DNA from: Pseudomonas soli
Lineage (GTDB): Bacteria; Pseudomonadota; Gammaproteobacteria; Pseudomonadales; Pseudomonadaceae
NCBI RefSeq assembly: GCF_900110655.1
Contig: NZ_FOEQ01000005.1
Coordinates: forward strand, 124,001 to 188,000
Direction of reading: 5' to 3'
DNA: 64,000 nt
The number at the start of each line of letters is the position of its first letter. Position 1 is the stretch's first letter. Positions 1-11,843 of this stretch are shown here, piece after piece. The notes beneath the pieces are model-generated. The model worked only from the letters and a program-made list of their open reading frames with translations. It searched no databases and was not told the DNA's origin. A program made the position numbers and the translations under genes.

Positions 1-1313
1 CGGCCGTTGTCGCGCAGGCCGATGCCTGGGTCGGCCAGGTTGGCGCGGGGCGCCATGGTTTGCATGTCCACCAGCGGGTTGTCGGTTTCGCTGGCTGGAT
101 GGCTTTGCATCATGGCCATGGCCGAGTGGTCCATGCCCGCCATGCTGCCGTGGTCCATCCCCGGCATGTTCGCATGGTCCATCTGGCCCATGCCGCCATG
201 CCCCATGTCGTCCATGCTCAGCACCGGGCGTGGATCCGGCTCGGGCACTTGAGCTTGCAATCCGGCGGCGCGGGCCAGGGTGCCACGGGCGAAGCCGGTG
301 CGGTCCATGCTCTGGGCGAACAAGGTATAGGCGGGCAGGTCGCCCACGGTGACCAGCACATCGTAGGTCTCGGCCACGGCGATGCGCAGCTCATCCACGG
401 TCACCGGGGTCACCGGCAGGCCATCGGCGGCGATCACTGTGAGTGTCAGGCCGGGAATGCGGAAGTCGAAATAGGTCATCGCCGAGGCGTTGATCAGGCG
501 CAGGCGCACGGTCTCGCCGGGCTGGAACAGGCAGGTGAAGTTGCCGTCCGGTGGCTGGCCATTGAGCAGGTAGGTGTAGCCGGCGGCGCTGATGTCGGCG
601 AGGTCGGTGGGGCTCATGCGCATCTTCGCCCAGGCCCAGCGGTTGTCGAGGGTGTTGCGCCAGCCGCTTTCGGCGACATCGTTTATGAAGTCACCCACCG
701 TGCGCTTGTGGTAGTTGAAGGCGTCGGACTGTTTCTTCAGCGTGGCCATCAGCGCTTCCGGCGCCTGGTCCGACCAGTCGCTGAACAGCAGCACATGATC
801 GCGCTGGTAGCTGTGCTGCTCAGGTTCGCGGGGATCGATGACGATGGCGCCGTACACGCCGGCCTGCTCCTGCAAGCCGGAGTGGCTGTGGTACCAGTAG
901 GTGCCGCTCTGGCGCAGGGTGAACTGGTAGAGGTAGTCGCCACCAGGTTCGATGCCGGCGAAGCTAAGGCCCGGCACGCCGTCCATGTTGGCTGGCAGGA
1001 TGATGCCGTGCCAGTGGATCGAGGTGGCCTGGTCCAGGCGGTTGCGCACGCGCAGGGTGACGGTGTCGCCCTCGCGCCAGCGCAGCTGCGGGCCGGGCAG
1101 GCTGGCGTTGATGGTCTGCGCGGTGCGCGGGCGGCCGGTGATGTTGACCGGGGTCTGGCCGATGAACAGCTCGAACTGCTGTCCACTCAGGTCGTGCAGC
1201 GGCAAGCGCCCCTCTGCTGCCTGGGCCAGCGGGCGCCACAGGCCAAGGCCGGCCAGGGCGGTGGCGGCGCCCAGGCCCTTGACGAAGGTGCGGCGGGTTG
1301 GAGTCGGTGGCAT
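1..1313 (-). CDS. copA: Copper resistance multicopper oxidase CopA (C-terminus outside window)
   Basis: Periplasmic multicopper oxidase that oxidises Cu(I) and gives copper tolerance. About 437 residues are visible and the C-terminal part with the last copper ligands lies beyond base 1. The start at 1313 gives a twin-arginine leader (RR at residues 7-8, followed by TFVKG and a hydrophobic stretch ending near AQA), as expected for a folded exported cuproenzyme. The first copper motifs HWHG (100-103) and YHSH (141-144) are present. Near the visible end there is a Met/His-rich stretch with repeated MDH and GMDH units, typical of CopA rather than laccases. A CopR-like box lies about 70 bases upstream. 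copB probably follows outside the window. Family assignment is firm. Confidence 0.93.
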   Translation of the reverse strand, partial: MPPTPTRRTFVKGLGAATALAGLGLWRPLAQAAEGRLPLHDLSGQQFELFIGQTPVNITGRPRTAQTINASLPGPQLRWREGDTVTLRVRNRLDQATSIHWHGIILPANMDGVPGLSFAGIEPGGDYLYQFTLRQSGTYWYHSHSGLQEQAGVYGAIVIDPREPEQHSYQRDHVLLFSDWSDQAPEALMATLKKQSDAFNYHKRTVGDFINDVAESGWRNTLDNRWAWAKMRMSPTDLADISAAGYTYLLNGQPPDGNFTCLFQPGETVRLRLINASAMTYFDFRIPGLTLTVIAADGLPVTPVTVDELRIAVAETYDVLVTVGDLPAYTLFAQSMDRTGFARGTLARAAGLQAQVPEPDPRPVLSMDDMGHGGMGQMDHANMPGMDHGSMAGMDHSAMAMMQSHPASETDNPLVDMQTMAPRANLADPGIGLRDNG

Positions 1314-1380
1314 GGCGTGCTCTCGCTACGAAATTGCCACCATCCTTGCCGCCAGCGCCTGTCAGCCACCTGAGGCGTGG

Positions 1381-1396
1381 ATTACAGATTTGTCAG
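1381..1396 (-). promoter_or_regulatory. Probable CopR/CzcR-type operator of copA
   Basis: The sequence ATTACAGATTTGTCAG is an ATTACA-N4-TGTCAG imperfect inverted repeat. It resembles the ATTACA-N4-TGTAAT box used by CopR/CusR/CzcR metal response regulators. It lies 68 bases upstream of the copA start and overlaps the 3' end of trhP. A perfect copy of the same motif stands upstream of czcC at 47487-47504. Binding is inferred. Confidence 0.55.
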
Positions 1397-2727
1397 GCAG
1401 CGGCCTCGGCGCCTTCCAGGTCGCGCATCAGCAAGCCGAATTCCAGGGACACCTGCTCGGGGATCGGCAGGTAGACCACATGGCCATCGCCCGGCGCCAC
1501 CTCGATGGCCTGCTGCTGACGGTCGCACAGGCGGTGCAGGTCGAAGTGGTAGTTGCCGCGCGGAGTCATCAGTTCCAGATGGTCGCCCACGGCGAAACGG
1601 TTCTTCACCTTCACTTCGGCCAGGCCGTCCACGCGCACCCCGGTCAGCTCGCCGACGAACTGCTGGCGCTCGGACAGCGAATTGCCGCGCTGGTAGTTCT
1701 GGTACTCGTCGTGCACGTGGCGGCGCAGAAAGCCTTCGGTGTAGCCGCGCTGGGCGAGGGATTCGAGGTTGACCATCAAACCGCGGTCGAATGGCCGCCC
1801 GGCCACTGCGTCGTCGATGGCCTGGCGGTAGGACTGCACGGCGCGGGCGCAGTAGAAGTGCGATTTGGTACGACCTTCGATCTTCAGCGAATGCACGCCC
1901 ATATGTGCCAGGCGCTCGACGTGCTGGATGGCGCGCAGGTCCTTGGCGTTCATGATGTAGGTGCCGTGTTCGTCCTCGAATGCCGGCATCTCTTCGCCCG
2001 GACGGTTGGACTCCTGCAACAGGAATACCTGGTCAGTGGGGGCGCCGATGCCCAGCGTGGGTTCGAATTCGCGGACGATGTCGCCGGTGGCGTTCTCGGT
2101 GGCCGGGGTCGCCTCATATTTCCAGCGGCAGGCATTGGTGCAGGTGCCCTGGTTGGCATCGCGCTTGTTCAGGTAGCCCGACAGCAGGCAGCGTCCGGAG
2201 TAAGCCATGCACAGCGCGCCATGCACGAACACCTCCAGTTCCATTTCTGGTACTTGCTGGCGGATCTCCTCGATCTCTTCCAGCGACAGCTCCCGCGACA
2301 GGATCACCCGGGTCAGCCCCATGCCCTGCCAGAACTTCACGCTGGCCCAGTTCACCGTGTTGGCCTGCACCGAGAGGTGGATGGGCATCTGCGGGAAGTG
2401 CTGGCGAACCAGCATGATCAGCCCAGGATCGGACATGATCAGCGCGTCCGGACCCATCTCGATCACCGGCGCCAGGTCCTTGAGGAAGGTCTTGAGCTTG
2501 GCGTTGTGCGGGGCGATGTTGACCACTACGTAGAAGCGCTTGCCCTGGGCCTGGGCCTCCTGGATGCCGAGGGACAGGTTGGCGTGATCGAACTCGTTGT
2601 TGCGTACCCGCAGGCTGTAGCGCGGCTGGCCAGCGTAGACCGCGTCGGCGCCATAGGCGAAAGCATAGCGCATGGTCTTGAGGGTGCCGGCGGGGGCTAG
2701 CAGTTCGGGCTTGGCGGAAGAGGTCAT
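1393..2727 (-). CDS. trhP: U32 family protein TrhP/YegQ (tRNA 5-hydroxyuridine formation)
   Basis: 444 residues, close to E. coli YegQ (TrhP), which acts in prephenate-dependent formation of 5-hydroxyuridine at the tRNA wobble base. The protein starts with MTSSAKPELLAPAG and carries the U32 signature EVFVHGALCMAYSGRCLLS at 165-183, including cysteines 173 and 180 expected to help bind an iron-sulfur cluster. The open frame runs much further upstream. The ATG at 2727 is chosen because conserved sequence begins there and the extension has abnormal composition. The family is often annotated as a collagenase-like peptidase, which is probably misleading. The gene stands alone, with copA downstream on the same strand. 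Confidence 0.9.
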   Translation of the reverse strand: MTSSAKPELLAPAGTLKTMRYAFAYGADAVYAGQPRYSLRVRNNEFDHANLSLGIQEAQAQGKRFYVVVNIAPHNAKLKTFLKDLAPVIEMGPDALIMSDPGLIMLVRQHFPQMPIHLSVQANTVNWASVKFWQGMGLTRVILSRELSLEEIEEIRQQVPEMELEVFVHGALCMAYSGRCLLSGYLNKRDANQGTCTNACRWKYEATPATENATGDIVREFEPTLGIGAPTDQVFLLQESNRPGEEMPAFEDEHGTYIMNAKDLRAIQHVERLAHMGVHSLKIEGRTKSHFYCARAVQSYRQAIDDAVAGRPFDRGLMVNLESLAQRGYTEGFLRRHVHDEYQNYQRGNSLSERQQFVGELTGVRVDGLAEVKVKNRFAVGDHLELMTPRGNYHFDLHRLCDRQQQAIEVAPGDGHVVYLPIPEQVSLEFGLLMRDLEGAEAAA

Positions 2728-2850
2728 GTGCGCACCGGGGGCAAAAGGCGCGGATGCTAAGTCGGCGCCGCCGTGCAGGTATTGATCTGGATCAACGGCA
2801 CTTTTACCGATGCGCTGTGCACTAAATGGTTGAGCCCACGAGGAACGCCG

Positions 2851-3915
2851 ATGAACGAGACCGTCCTGCAGAACAAAGCCCTGACCGTGTTGTTGGCCTT
2901 GGTGACCATCGCCTTCATCTGGATCATGTTGCCGTATTCCGGCGCGATCTTCTGGGCAGTGATCCTCGGCATTCTCTTCGCACCGCTGCAACGCCACTTG
3001 TTGCTGCGCTGTGGCGGGCGACGCAACCTGGCCACGGCGGCGGCCCTGGCCACCTGCCTGCTGGTGGCGGTGCTGCCGGTGATCATCATCAGCGCCCTGC
3101 TGGTGCAGGAGGGGGCAGCATTGTACCAGCGCATCGAGAGTGGCCAGCTGGATATCGCCGGCTATATCGAACGGGGCAAGGATATGTTGCCGGCCTATGT
3201 CCAGCATTTCCTCGACCGCATGGGCATGGGCAACCTCGATGGCCTGCGCGACAAGATCACCAAGTGGGCGACCCAGGGCAGCCAGTTCCTTGCCGGCCAG
3301 GCCTTCAGCTTCGGCCAGGGCACCTTCGAGTTCCTGGTGAGCTTCGGCATCATGCTGTACCTGCTGTTCTTCTTCCTGCGCGATGGGGCGGAGCTGGCGC
3401 GCAAGGTGCGCCAGGCGGTGCCACTGCCCGAGCAGCAGAAACGCCGGCTGCAGTTGAAGTTCAAGCGCGTGGTGCGGGCCACGGTCAAGGGCAACCTGCT
3501 GGTGGCGATCACCCAGGGTGCGCTGGGTGGCTTGATCTTCTGGATACTGGATATCCCCAGCGCGCTGGTGTGGGCGGTGCTGATGGCGTTCCTGTCGTTG
3601 CTGCCGGCGGTGGGCGCGGGGATCGTCTGGGCGCCAGTGGCGGTGTACTTCGTGCTGGTCGGGGCGCTGTGGAAGGGGATCGTGCTGACAGCGTTCGGGG
3701 TGCTGGTGATCGGCCTGGTGGACAACCTGTTGCGGCCAATTCTGGTGGGCAAGGACACGCGCATGCCGGATTACCTGGTATTGGTTTCGACCCTGGGCGG
3801 GTTGGCGGTGTTCGGGCTCAACGGGTTTGTGATCGGGCCGTTGATCGCGGCGTTGTTCATTTCCAGCTGGGCGATCTTTGCCTCGACCAAGCCGCAGGTG
3901 CAGTTGCCGTCTTGA
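2851..3915 (+). CDS. AI-2E family transporter (YdiK/PerM-type permease)
   Basis: 354-residue inner-membrane protein of the AI-2E exporter (TqsA/YdiK/PerM) family. It has two N-terminal hydrophobic hairpins (LTVLLALVTIAFIWIM, then YSGAIFWAVILGILFAPL), a soluble middle region around residues 100-150, and a cluster of helices in the C-terminal half containing the family-typical proline/glycine-rich segment near LPAVGAGIVWAPVAVY. The start at 2851 follows an AGGA ribosome site. The substrate is unknown: members have been linked to autoinducer-2, sodium/proton antiport or general efflux. It is divergent from trhP with only about 120 bases between the starts, so the two promoters share that space. 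Confidence 0.85.
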   Translation: MNETVLQNKALTVLLALVTIAFIWIMLPYSGAIFWAVILGILFAPLQRHLLLRCGGRRNLATAAALATCLLVAVLPVIIISALLVQEGAALYQRIESGQLDIAGYIERGKDMLPAYVQHFLDRMGMGNLDGLRDKITKWATQGSQFLAGQAFSFGQGTFEFLVSFGIMLYLLFFFLRDGAELARKVRQAVPLPEQQKRRLQLKFKRVVRATVKGNLLVAITQGALGGLIFWILDIPSALVWAVLMAFLSLLPAVGAGIVWAPVAVYFVLVGALWKGIVLTAFGVLVIGLVDNLLRPILVGKDTRMPDYLVLVSTLGGLAVFGLNGFVIGPLIAALFISSWAIFASTKPQVQLPS

Positions 3916-3938
3916 ATGGGCGCAAGGCGCCCCCGGGG

Positions 3939-5990
3939 TCACCGGAAGCTGTAGGAAACCCCGGTATAAACCCCGAACCCTTCCCCCGGCGTCGAGCGGG
4001 CGATGTCCTGCCCGGCATCGTTGTACCCCGGGGTCACCGTCGCCGCGTAACGCTTGTTGGTCAGGTTGCGCAAGTCGAGCCAGGTCTGCCAGTCGCGCTT
4101 GGGCGAATCCCAGCCCAGGCGTGCGCCGAGCAGTGCGTAGGCGTCGGCGTGGTAGCTGTTGGCGTAGTCCACCTGCACCTTGGACGCCATCTGCGTGTTG
4201 ATTCCGGCGTAGAAACCACTCGGCCAGTCGTAGCGCAGTTCGGCCTGGTAGTAGTGCATGGGAATGCCGGGCAGGCGGTTGTCGCCGAACTTGTCGTCGT
4301 CACGGTAGTGGAAATCGCTGAAGGTGTAGGCCTGGCGCAGGCTGAGCTTGCCGGTGCCGGATTGTTCCCAGAGGAGGCTGTCCAGGCCGGCTTCGATGCC
4401 TTGGTGCACGGTGGGGCTGGCGTTGAACTCCTTGAACGGCAAGCCTTGCACGACTTCCACGTTTAGCAGCTCATGACGTACCTGGGCGTAGTACCAGGCC
4501 AGGTCCCAGCGCCCCAGCGCGGAATCACCGCGGGCGCCCAGTTCCAGGGTGGTGGCGGTCTGGTTCTGCATCTTCATCGGCTGGTTGTTTACCGGCGCGC
4601 TCCAGACCAGCGACCACGGGTGCGGCGGCTCCACCGAGCGGCTGAGATTGCCGTAGACCTGCAGGTCCGGGCGGATGTCGTAGCGCAGGCCCAGCCGTGG
4701 CGCATAATCCCAGTCATGCTGGCTGACCTTGCCGCCACTGCTTGGATAGGTGACGTCGCTTTCACGGCGGGTGTAGATCATCGCCAGGCCCGTGGTCAGC
4801 CACAGGTTCGGAATCAGCTCCAGATCGTTGCCTGCATGCAACACAGTGTCCGAGCCCTGGTAGCTGAAGTCGCGGGTGCGGGCCCCGAAATTGTCGCCGC
4901 CAGGGCGGGCGAACTGCGAGGCGCCGCTGTTGGGCAGGTGCTTGGTGGTGCGCCAGCCCAGGGTGGTCTTGCTCTCATGGCCGAACAGGGTGTCACGCCG
5001 CAAGTAGTTCAGCGTGCCGCTGACATCGGTGTAGGCGACCTTCAGGCGCATCGGGCCTTCGCGCAGGTCCATGGGATAGTCGTGATAGACCAGCCCCGCC
5101 TCCAGGCGCGAGTCGTCATCCAGGAAGAAGGTGGTCTTGTTGCCGACCCAGGTGCTGCCCGGTTGCGGGCGGCGGTCATCGCGGGCCAGGTAGGCCGGGT
5201 TTGCCGCGCGCGGATCGTGCTTGATCTGATCCTTGGTCAGGCGCCCGGCCAGGTCGTTCTCGGTCTCGCGGTAGCGCAGGTAGAAGCGCGTCTCAAGATT
5301 CGGATTGAAGCGATAGCCGACGTTGGCGGCGATGCCCTTGGCGCTGCCGCTGCTGTGCCGCTGGAAGCCGTCGTATTCGGCGTCGGTAAGCGCTACGTAA
5401 TAGTCGAGGTTGCCCAGCACCTGCCCGGAGCTGATGTGCCGGCGCTGGTAGCCACGGCTGCCGACTTCGTAGCGCACCTGCAAAGGCGCGGCATCGTAGC
5501 CGGTGTGGGTCACGTAGTTGATCGCGCCGCCCAGGGCCAGCGAGCCCTGGTCGAAACCGTTGGCACCGCGCAGCACTTCGGCGCGGCTCAGCCAAAGCGG
5601 TTCGAATAGTTCATAGGGCGTGCCGCCGGGGCCTGTCAGCGGCAGGCCGTCGAACATCGTGTAGACGCCCGAGCCGTGGGCACCCGGCGCGCGGTTGATG
5701 CCCGAACCACGGATCGACAGCTTGATGCCGTCGTTGCCCGCCGACTGGGCGAACACTCCCGGCTGGTAGGCCAGCACATCCTGATTGGTCGCCACCCGGC
5801 CCTGGCCCACCTTGTCCATGTCCACCAGGTTGCTGGCGCCGGGGATATCACGCAGCTGATCGGCGGCGGCTTCCAGCTCGGACTGTTGATGGTCCTGGAT
5901 CAGCACCTGGTCGAGCTCGACGCGGTTGGCGGCCTGGGCGGAGCCGGCGACGAACAGGGCCAGCAGGGAGTAGGGCAGGGTGGGGCGCAT
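3939..5990 (-). CDS. TonB-dependent outer-membrane receptor
   Basis: 683 residues with a clear signal peptide (cleavage expected after GSAQA, residue 20), no N-terminal signalling (STN) domain, a plug domain from about 40 to 160 (with LRGANGFDQGSLALGGAINY) and a C-terminal beta-barrel. The chain ends SYSFR, so the usual terminal phenylalanine is followed by an extra arginine. It imports a metal chelate or other large ligand using TonB energy. The ligand cannot be read from sequence. No Fur-like box is visible in the 80 bases upstream, which argues against simple iron control. It follows the nuoN terminator on the same strand. The nearby copA makes a copper or other metal link possible but unproven. 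Confidence 0.88.
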   Translation of the reverse strand: MRPTLPYSLLALFVAGSAQAANRVELDQVLIQDHQQSELEAAADQLRDIPGASNLVDMDKVGQGRVATNQDVLAYQPGVFAQSAGNDGIKLSIRGSGINRAPGAHGSGVYTMFDGLPLTGPGGTPYELFEPLWLSRAEVLRGANGFDQGSLALGGAINYVTHTGYDAAPLQVRYEVGSRGYQRRHISSGQVLGNLDYYVALTDAEYDGFQRHSSGSAKGIAANVGYRFNPNLETRFYLRYRETENDLAGRLTKDQIKHDPRAANPAYLARDDRRPQPGSTWVGNKTTFFLDDDSRLEAGLVYHDYPMDLREGPMRLKVAYTDVSGTLNYLRRDTLFGHESKTTLGWRTTKHLPNSGASQFARPGGDNFGARTRDFSYQGSDTVLHAGNDLELIPNLWLTTGLAMIYTRRESDVTYPSSGGKVSQHDWDYAPRLGLRYDIRPDLQVYGNLSRSVEPPHPWSLVWSAPVNNQPMKMQNQTATTLELGARGDSALGRWDLAWYYAQVRHELLNVEVVQGLPFKEFNASPTVHQGIEAGLDSLLWEQSGTGKLSLRQAYTFSDFHYRDDDKFGDNRLPGIPMHYYQAELRYDWPSGFYAGINTQMASKVQVDYANSYHADAYALLGARLGWDSPKRDWQTWLDLRNLTNKRYAATVTPGYNDAGQDIARSTPGEGFGVYTGVSYSFR

Positions 5991-6070
5991 GGGGACGGGG
6001 TTCCAGATCGGGTGCGGGAGTCTGACGCTGCAAAGGGCAGCCGAAGCACAGGGGACGATCTATAGGACCT

Positions 6071-6100
6071 CAAAAAAAACACCCCGCCGAGGCGGGGTGT
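6071..6100 (-). terminator. Rho-independent terminator of the nuo operon
   Basis: Read on the minus strand, a perfect 10-bp stem ACACCCCGCC/GGCGGGGTGT with a two-base centre is followed by eight T residues. It begins 21 bases past the nuoN stop, so it closes the nuo transcript before the TonB receptor gene. Confidence 0.95.
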
Positions 6101-6120
6101 CTTGTATTGCTGTCAGCCGA

Positions 6121-7590
6121 TCAACCGATCAGTTGCAATCCAGCCTGCTGCACCATCTCCAGCAGCGGCTGCGGGTACACGCCCAGCACGAAGGCAAGGA
6201 TCGCGATGGCCAGCAGCATCACGCCGCCGGTGCGCTGTTCCCACTTCAGCGGGGCGTCGTGGCGACGCAGGTTCGGTTCGACCAGGTACAGGGTGACCAT
6301 GACACGCAGGTAGTAGTACACGCCGATGGCGCTACCGATCACCAGGGCGCCGACCAGCCACCACAGGTGCGACTCGACGCCGGTGGCGATGATGTAGAAC
6401 TTGCCGATGAAGCCTGCGGTCAGCGGGATACCGGCCAGCGACAGCATCATCACGGTCAGTACCGCGGTCAGGTACGGACGGCGCCAGAACAGGCCACGGT
6501 ACTCGTACAGGGCGTCGGCGTCACGGCCGGCGTATGGCGAGGACATCAGGGTGATCACGCCGAAGGCGCCGAGGCTGGTGATCACGTAGGTGACCAGGTA
6601 CACGCCCATGGCTTCCAGGGCCAGGCCCTTGCTGGCGACCAGGGCGATGACCAGGTAGCCGAAGTGGGCGATGGACGAGTAACCGAGCAGACGCTTGAGG
6701 TTGCTCTGGGTCAGCGCCAGCAGGTTGCCGATGATGATCGACGCCACGGCGATGACTGCCAGTACGGTGCTCAGCACGCCGCTGCTGGCGGCGGGGGAGA
6801 GCATGAACAGGCGCACGACCACGGCGAATACCGCGACCTTGCTGGCGGTGGCCAGGAATGCGGCCACTGGCGCCGGGGCGCCTTCGTACACGTCCGGGGT
6901 CCACAGGTGGAACGGTACCAGCGACAGCTTGAAGGCCAGGCCCACCAGCATCATGCCCAGGCCCAACTGCGCCAGCAGGCTCGGCATGCTGGTGGCGGCC
7001 AGGGCCTTGCCCAGCTGATCGAAGGTCAGGCTGCCGGCGTCGGCGTAAAGCAGGGCCATGCCGAACAGCAGGAAGGCGGAGCCGGCGGCCGACAGCACCA
7101 TGTACTTGATGCCGGCTTCAAGCGAGCGCTTGTTGAAGAACGCATACGCCACCAGGCCGTAGACCGGCACCGACAGCAGCTCCAGGCCGATGAACAGGCC
7201 GGCCAGGTGGTTGGCGCTGACCAGCACCAGGCCGCCCAGTGCCGACATCAGCAGCAGCAGGTACAGCTCTTCCCGGTTGCCCGGGAAACCTTTGGAGCCT
7301 TCGCCGAGGTAGGCGTGGGCGAGGGTGACGCAGGCCAGGGTGGCCACCAGGATGATCGCCATGTACAGGCAGGCGAACTTGTCGATGGTCACAAGCGAAG
7401 TGACCGCCAGCGGTGCAACCTTGAGTGCCGGCAGGATCGACAGCAGGGCCAGGTTCAGGCCCACGGTGGACAGCAGGAAGGTCTGCGAGTGGTTGCGCTT
7501 CCAGGCGATCGCCAGCATCACCACCACCGTGGTGATGGTGGTGATCAGCATCGGCGCCAATGCGATGAAGTGTTGAGTGGTGAATTCCAT
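6121..7590 (-). CDS. nuoN: NADH-quinone oxidoreductase subunit N
   Basis: 489 residues, one of three antiporter-like proton-pumping subunits in the membrane arm of complex I. The sequence is almost wholly transmembrane (about 14 helices) and contains the family segment [20 protein letters not shown] with its buried lysine and histidine. The start [13 protein letters not shown] at 7590 is chosen over an upstream in-frame ATG because it matches the family N-terminus and leaves a 7-base gap to nuoM. It is the last gene of the operon, followed by the terminator. Confidence 0.97.
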   Translation of the reverse strand: MEFTTQHFIALAPMLITTITTVVVMLAIAWKRNHSQTFLLSTVGLNLALLSILPALKVAPLAVTSLVTIDKFACLYMAIILVATLACVTLAHAYLGEGSKGFPGNREELYLLLLMSALGGLVLVSANHLAGLFIGLELLSVPVYGLVAYAFFNKRSLEAGIKYMVLSAAGSAFLLFGMALLYADAGSLTFDQLGKALAATSMPSLLAQLGLGMMLVGLAFKLSLVPFHLWTPDVYEGAPAPVAAFLATASKVAVFAVVVRLFMLSPAASSGVLSTVLAVIAVASIIIGNLLALTQSNLKRLLGYSSIAHFGYLVIALVASKGLALEAMGVYLVTYVITSLGAFGVITLMSSPYAGRDADALYEYRGLFWRRPYLTAVLTVMMLSLAGIPLTAGFIGKFYIIATGVESHLWWLVGALVIGSAIGVYYYLRVMVTLYLVEPNLRRHDAPLKWEQRTGGVMLLAIAILAFVLGVYPQPLLEMVQQAGLQLIG

Positions 7591-7597
7591 AGCGCTC

Positions 7598-9130
7598 TTA
7601 CCGGGCCGAAGCGAGTTGAGTGAAAGCGGAACCGAGCCACTGCTGCACACCGCTCATGGTGGCGGCAGAGGTGTCGAGGAACGGCTGCGGATACACGCCC
7701 AGCAGGATCAAGAGGCCAGCCAGGCCCAGCACCATGATCAGCTCGCGACTGTCCATGCCGGCCAGCACGGTGTCGGCCTTGGCCGGGCCGAAGTAGGCGC
7801 GGTGGATCATGATCAGCGAGTACACCGAGCCGAACACCAGACCGGTGGTGGCGATCACGGTGATCCATGGGACGTGGGCGAAGCTGCCGATCAGGATCAG
7901 GAACTCGCCGACGAAGTTGCCGGTGCCTGGCAGGCCCAGCGAGGCGGCGGCGAAGAACAGGCTGATGGCTGGCAGATACGCGATGCGGTGCCACAGGCCA
8001 CCCATCTGGCGCATGTCACGGGTGTGCAGGCGCTCGTACAGCTGGCCGGACAGGATGAACAGCGCGGCGGCCGACAGGCCGTGGGCCAGCATCTGGATCA
8101 CCGCGCCTTGCAGGGCCTGCTGGCTGCCGGAGTAGATGCCGATCAGCACGAAGCCCATGTGCGAGACGCTGGAGAAGGCGATCAGGCGCTTGATGTCGGT
8201 CTGCGCGAAGGCCAGGAAGGCACCGTAGAAGATACCGATCAGGCCCAGGGTCATGGCGATCGGCGCGAACTCGGCCGAGGCGTTCGGGAATAGCGGCAGG
8301 GCGAAGCGCAGCAGGCCGTAGGCCGCGGTCTTCAGCAGGATACCGGCCAGGTCCACGGAACCAGCGGTCGGCGCCTGGGCGTGGGCGTCAGGCAGCCAGG
8401 AGTGGAACGGCACCACCGGCAGCTTCACCGCGAAGGCGATGAAGAAGCCCAGCATCAGGATGTATTCGATGCCGGCCGGCAGCTCGGCCTTGAGCAGGTC
8501 GCTGTAGTTGAAGGTGATCACGCCGGTGCTGTTGTAGTTGACCAGCACCAGGCCGAGGATCGCCACCAGCATGATCAGGCCGCTGGCCTGGGTGAAGATG
8601 AAGAACTTGGTCGCCGCGTAGATCCGCGTCTTCTTGCCATCGGCCGAGCTGTGACCCCAGAGCGCGATGAGGAAGTACATCGGCACCAGCATCATTTCCC
8701 AGAAGAAGAAGAACAGGAACAGGTCGAGCGCCAGGAACACACCGACCACGCCGCCGAGGATCCACATCAGGTTGAGGTGGAAGAAGCCGACGTGGCGCTG
8801 GATCTCTTTCCACGAGCACAGCACCGACAGCACGCCGAGCAGGCCGGTAAGCAGGATCATCAGCAGCGACAGGCCGTCGAGGGCCAGGTGGATGCTGATG
8901 CCGAAGCGCTTGATCCACTCGACCTTGTATTCGAGGGCCCAGGCCGGTTCGGCGCCCGGCGCCGGGGCCAGGGTGTAGTTGCCGTTCGCCCACAGCCACA
9001 GGCCGATGCCGAGCAGCAGGGACATGGTCAGCAGCGCGATCCAGCGCGGCAGGGTGGAGCCGAAGCGCTCACCCAGCCAGCACAGGAAGCCGCCGATGAA
9101 GGGGATCAGGATCAGCCAAGGCAAAATCAT
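7598..9130 (-). CDS. nuoM: NADH-quinone oxidoreductase subunit M
   Basis: 510 residues, antiporter-like proton-translocating subunit of complex I, related to Mrp antiporter subunits. The functional glutamate in WEMMLVP is at residue 145, and the lysine-bearing segment [19 protein letters not shown] is present. About 14 transmembrane helices. It lies between nuoL and nuoN in standard order, 40 bases after nuoL. Confidence 0.97.
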   Translation of the reverse strand: MILPWLILIPFIGGFLCWLGERFGSTLPRWIALLTMSLLLGIGLWLWANGNYTLAPAPGAEPAWALEYKVEWIKRFGISIHLALDGLSLLMILLTGLLGVLSVLCSWKEIQRHVGFFHLNLMWILGGVVGVFLALDLFLFFFFWEMMLVPMYFLIALWGHSSADGKKTRIYAATKFFIFTQASGLIMLVAILGLVLVNYNSTGVITFNYSDLLKAELPAGIEYILMLGFFIAFAVKLPVVPFHSWLPDAHAQAPTAGSVDLAGILLKTAAYGLLRFALPLFPNASAEFAPIAMTLGLIGIFYGAFLAFAQTDIKRLIAFSSVSHMGFVLIGIYSGSQQALQGAVIQMLAHGLSAAALFILSGQLYERLHTRDMRQMGGLWHRIAYLPAISLFFAAASLGLPGTGNFVGEFLILIGSFAHVPWITVIATTGLVFGSVYSLIMIHRAYFGPAKADTVLAGMDSRELIMVLGLAGLLILLGVYPQPFLDTSAATMSGVQQWLGSAFTQLASAR

Positions 9131-9170
9131 GACGGGTTGGTTTCCTTTGGCAAAGTCGCAAGATTCATGG

Positions 9171-11020
<1,850 letters not shown>

Positions 11021-11024
<4 letters not shown>

Positions 11025-11329
11025 CCGCGCATCTCACTGGCAGCATCGATGTCGAGAGTGTGGAAGCGGCGATACAGCTGCAGCAGGATCGCCAGGCCAA
11101 TGCTGGCCTCGGCGGCTGCCAGGCTGATCACCAGAATGAACATCACCTGGCCGTCGGGCTGGACCCAACGGGCACCGGCGACGATGAACGCCAGGGCAGC
11201 GGCGTTCATCATGACTTCCAGGCTCATGAGCACGAAGAGAATGTTGCGGCGGACCATCAGGCCAACCAGACCTAAGCAGAACAGGATGCCGGCGACCGCC
11301 AGACCATGCTCGAGAGGGATAGCACCCAT
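11021..11329 (-). CDS. nuoK: NADH-quinone oxidoreductase subunit K
   Basis: 102 residues and three transmembrane helices, the normal size for NuoK (MrpC-like). Glutamates in [10 protein letters not shown] and in the next helix ([13 protein letters not shown]) are the buried acidic residues of the proton path. It overlaps nuoL by 4 bases and starts 3 bases after nuoJ. Confidence 0.96.
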
Positions 11330-11332
11330 GAT

Positions 11333-11833
11333 TTACTCCTTCGCCTCGTTGCGGCCCAGGTGGAAGGCGGTGACGGCTGCCGCGAGCAGCAGCATCGAGG
11401 CCAGTTCGACCACCAGCAGGTAAGGGCCGAACAGGCTGATGCCGACCTCTTTGGCGCTCACGGTGGTACCGCTGATGGCAGCGCCCGACGGGGTGACGAA
11501 CAGCACGTAGAGCAGCTCCAGCAGCAGCAGGGCGGCGAGGATCACCGGCCCCGCCCAGATGCCCGGCTTGAGCCAGCCACGCTCCTGGGCGACCGAGGCC
11601 GGCCCGAGGTTGAGCATCATCACCACGAAGACGAACAGCACCATGATGGCGCCGGCGTAGGCGATCACTTCCAGGGCACCGGCGAAGGGCGCACCGAGGG
11701 AGAAGAAGATCATCGCCACGGAGATCAGCGAAATGATCAGGTAGAGCAGGGCGTGCACCGGGTTGGTGCCGGTCACCACGCGCAGCGTGGAGACAACGGC
11801 GACACCGGATGCGAAGTAGAAAGCGAATTCCAT
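11333..11833 (-). CDS. nuoJ: NADH-quinone oxidoreductase subunit J
   Basis: 166 residues and five predicted transmembrane helices. The helix with [17 protein letters not shown] carries the conserved glycine/tyrosine stretch ([12 protein letters not shown]) known as the hinge of transmembrane helix 3 in complex I. It lies in standard order between nuoI and nuoK. Confidence 0.96.
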   Translation of the reverse strand: MEFAFYFASGVAVVSTLRVVTGTNPVHALLYLIISLISVAMIFFSLGAPFAGALEVIAYAGAIMVLFVFVVMMLNLGPASVAQERGWLKPGIWAGPVILAALLLLELLYVLFVTPSGAAISGTTVSAKEVGISLFGPYLLVVELASMLLLAAAVTAFHLGRNEAKE

Positions 11834-11843
11834 CTTTCTGTCC

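Noticed and set aside
60..1373. 437-codon plus-strand frame across copA
   Set aside because: The minus strand encodes CopA with copper motifs and a Tat leader. The plus frame is a shadow.
3918..3932. Terminator after the AI-2E gene
   Set aside because: GGGCGC-AAG-GCGCCC is a small hairpin but lacks a T-run on either strand and lies only 3 bases past the stop. Not called as a terminator.
2728..3942. Upstream extension of trhP to base 3942
   Set aside because: It runs antisense through the AI-2E gene and its sequence is Gln/His/Arg-rich without family match. The ATG at 2727 begins conserved sequence.
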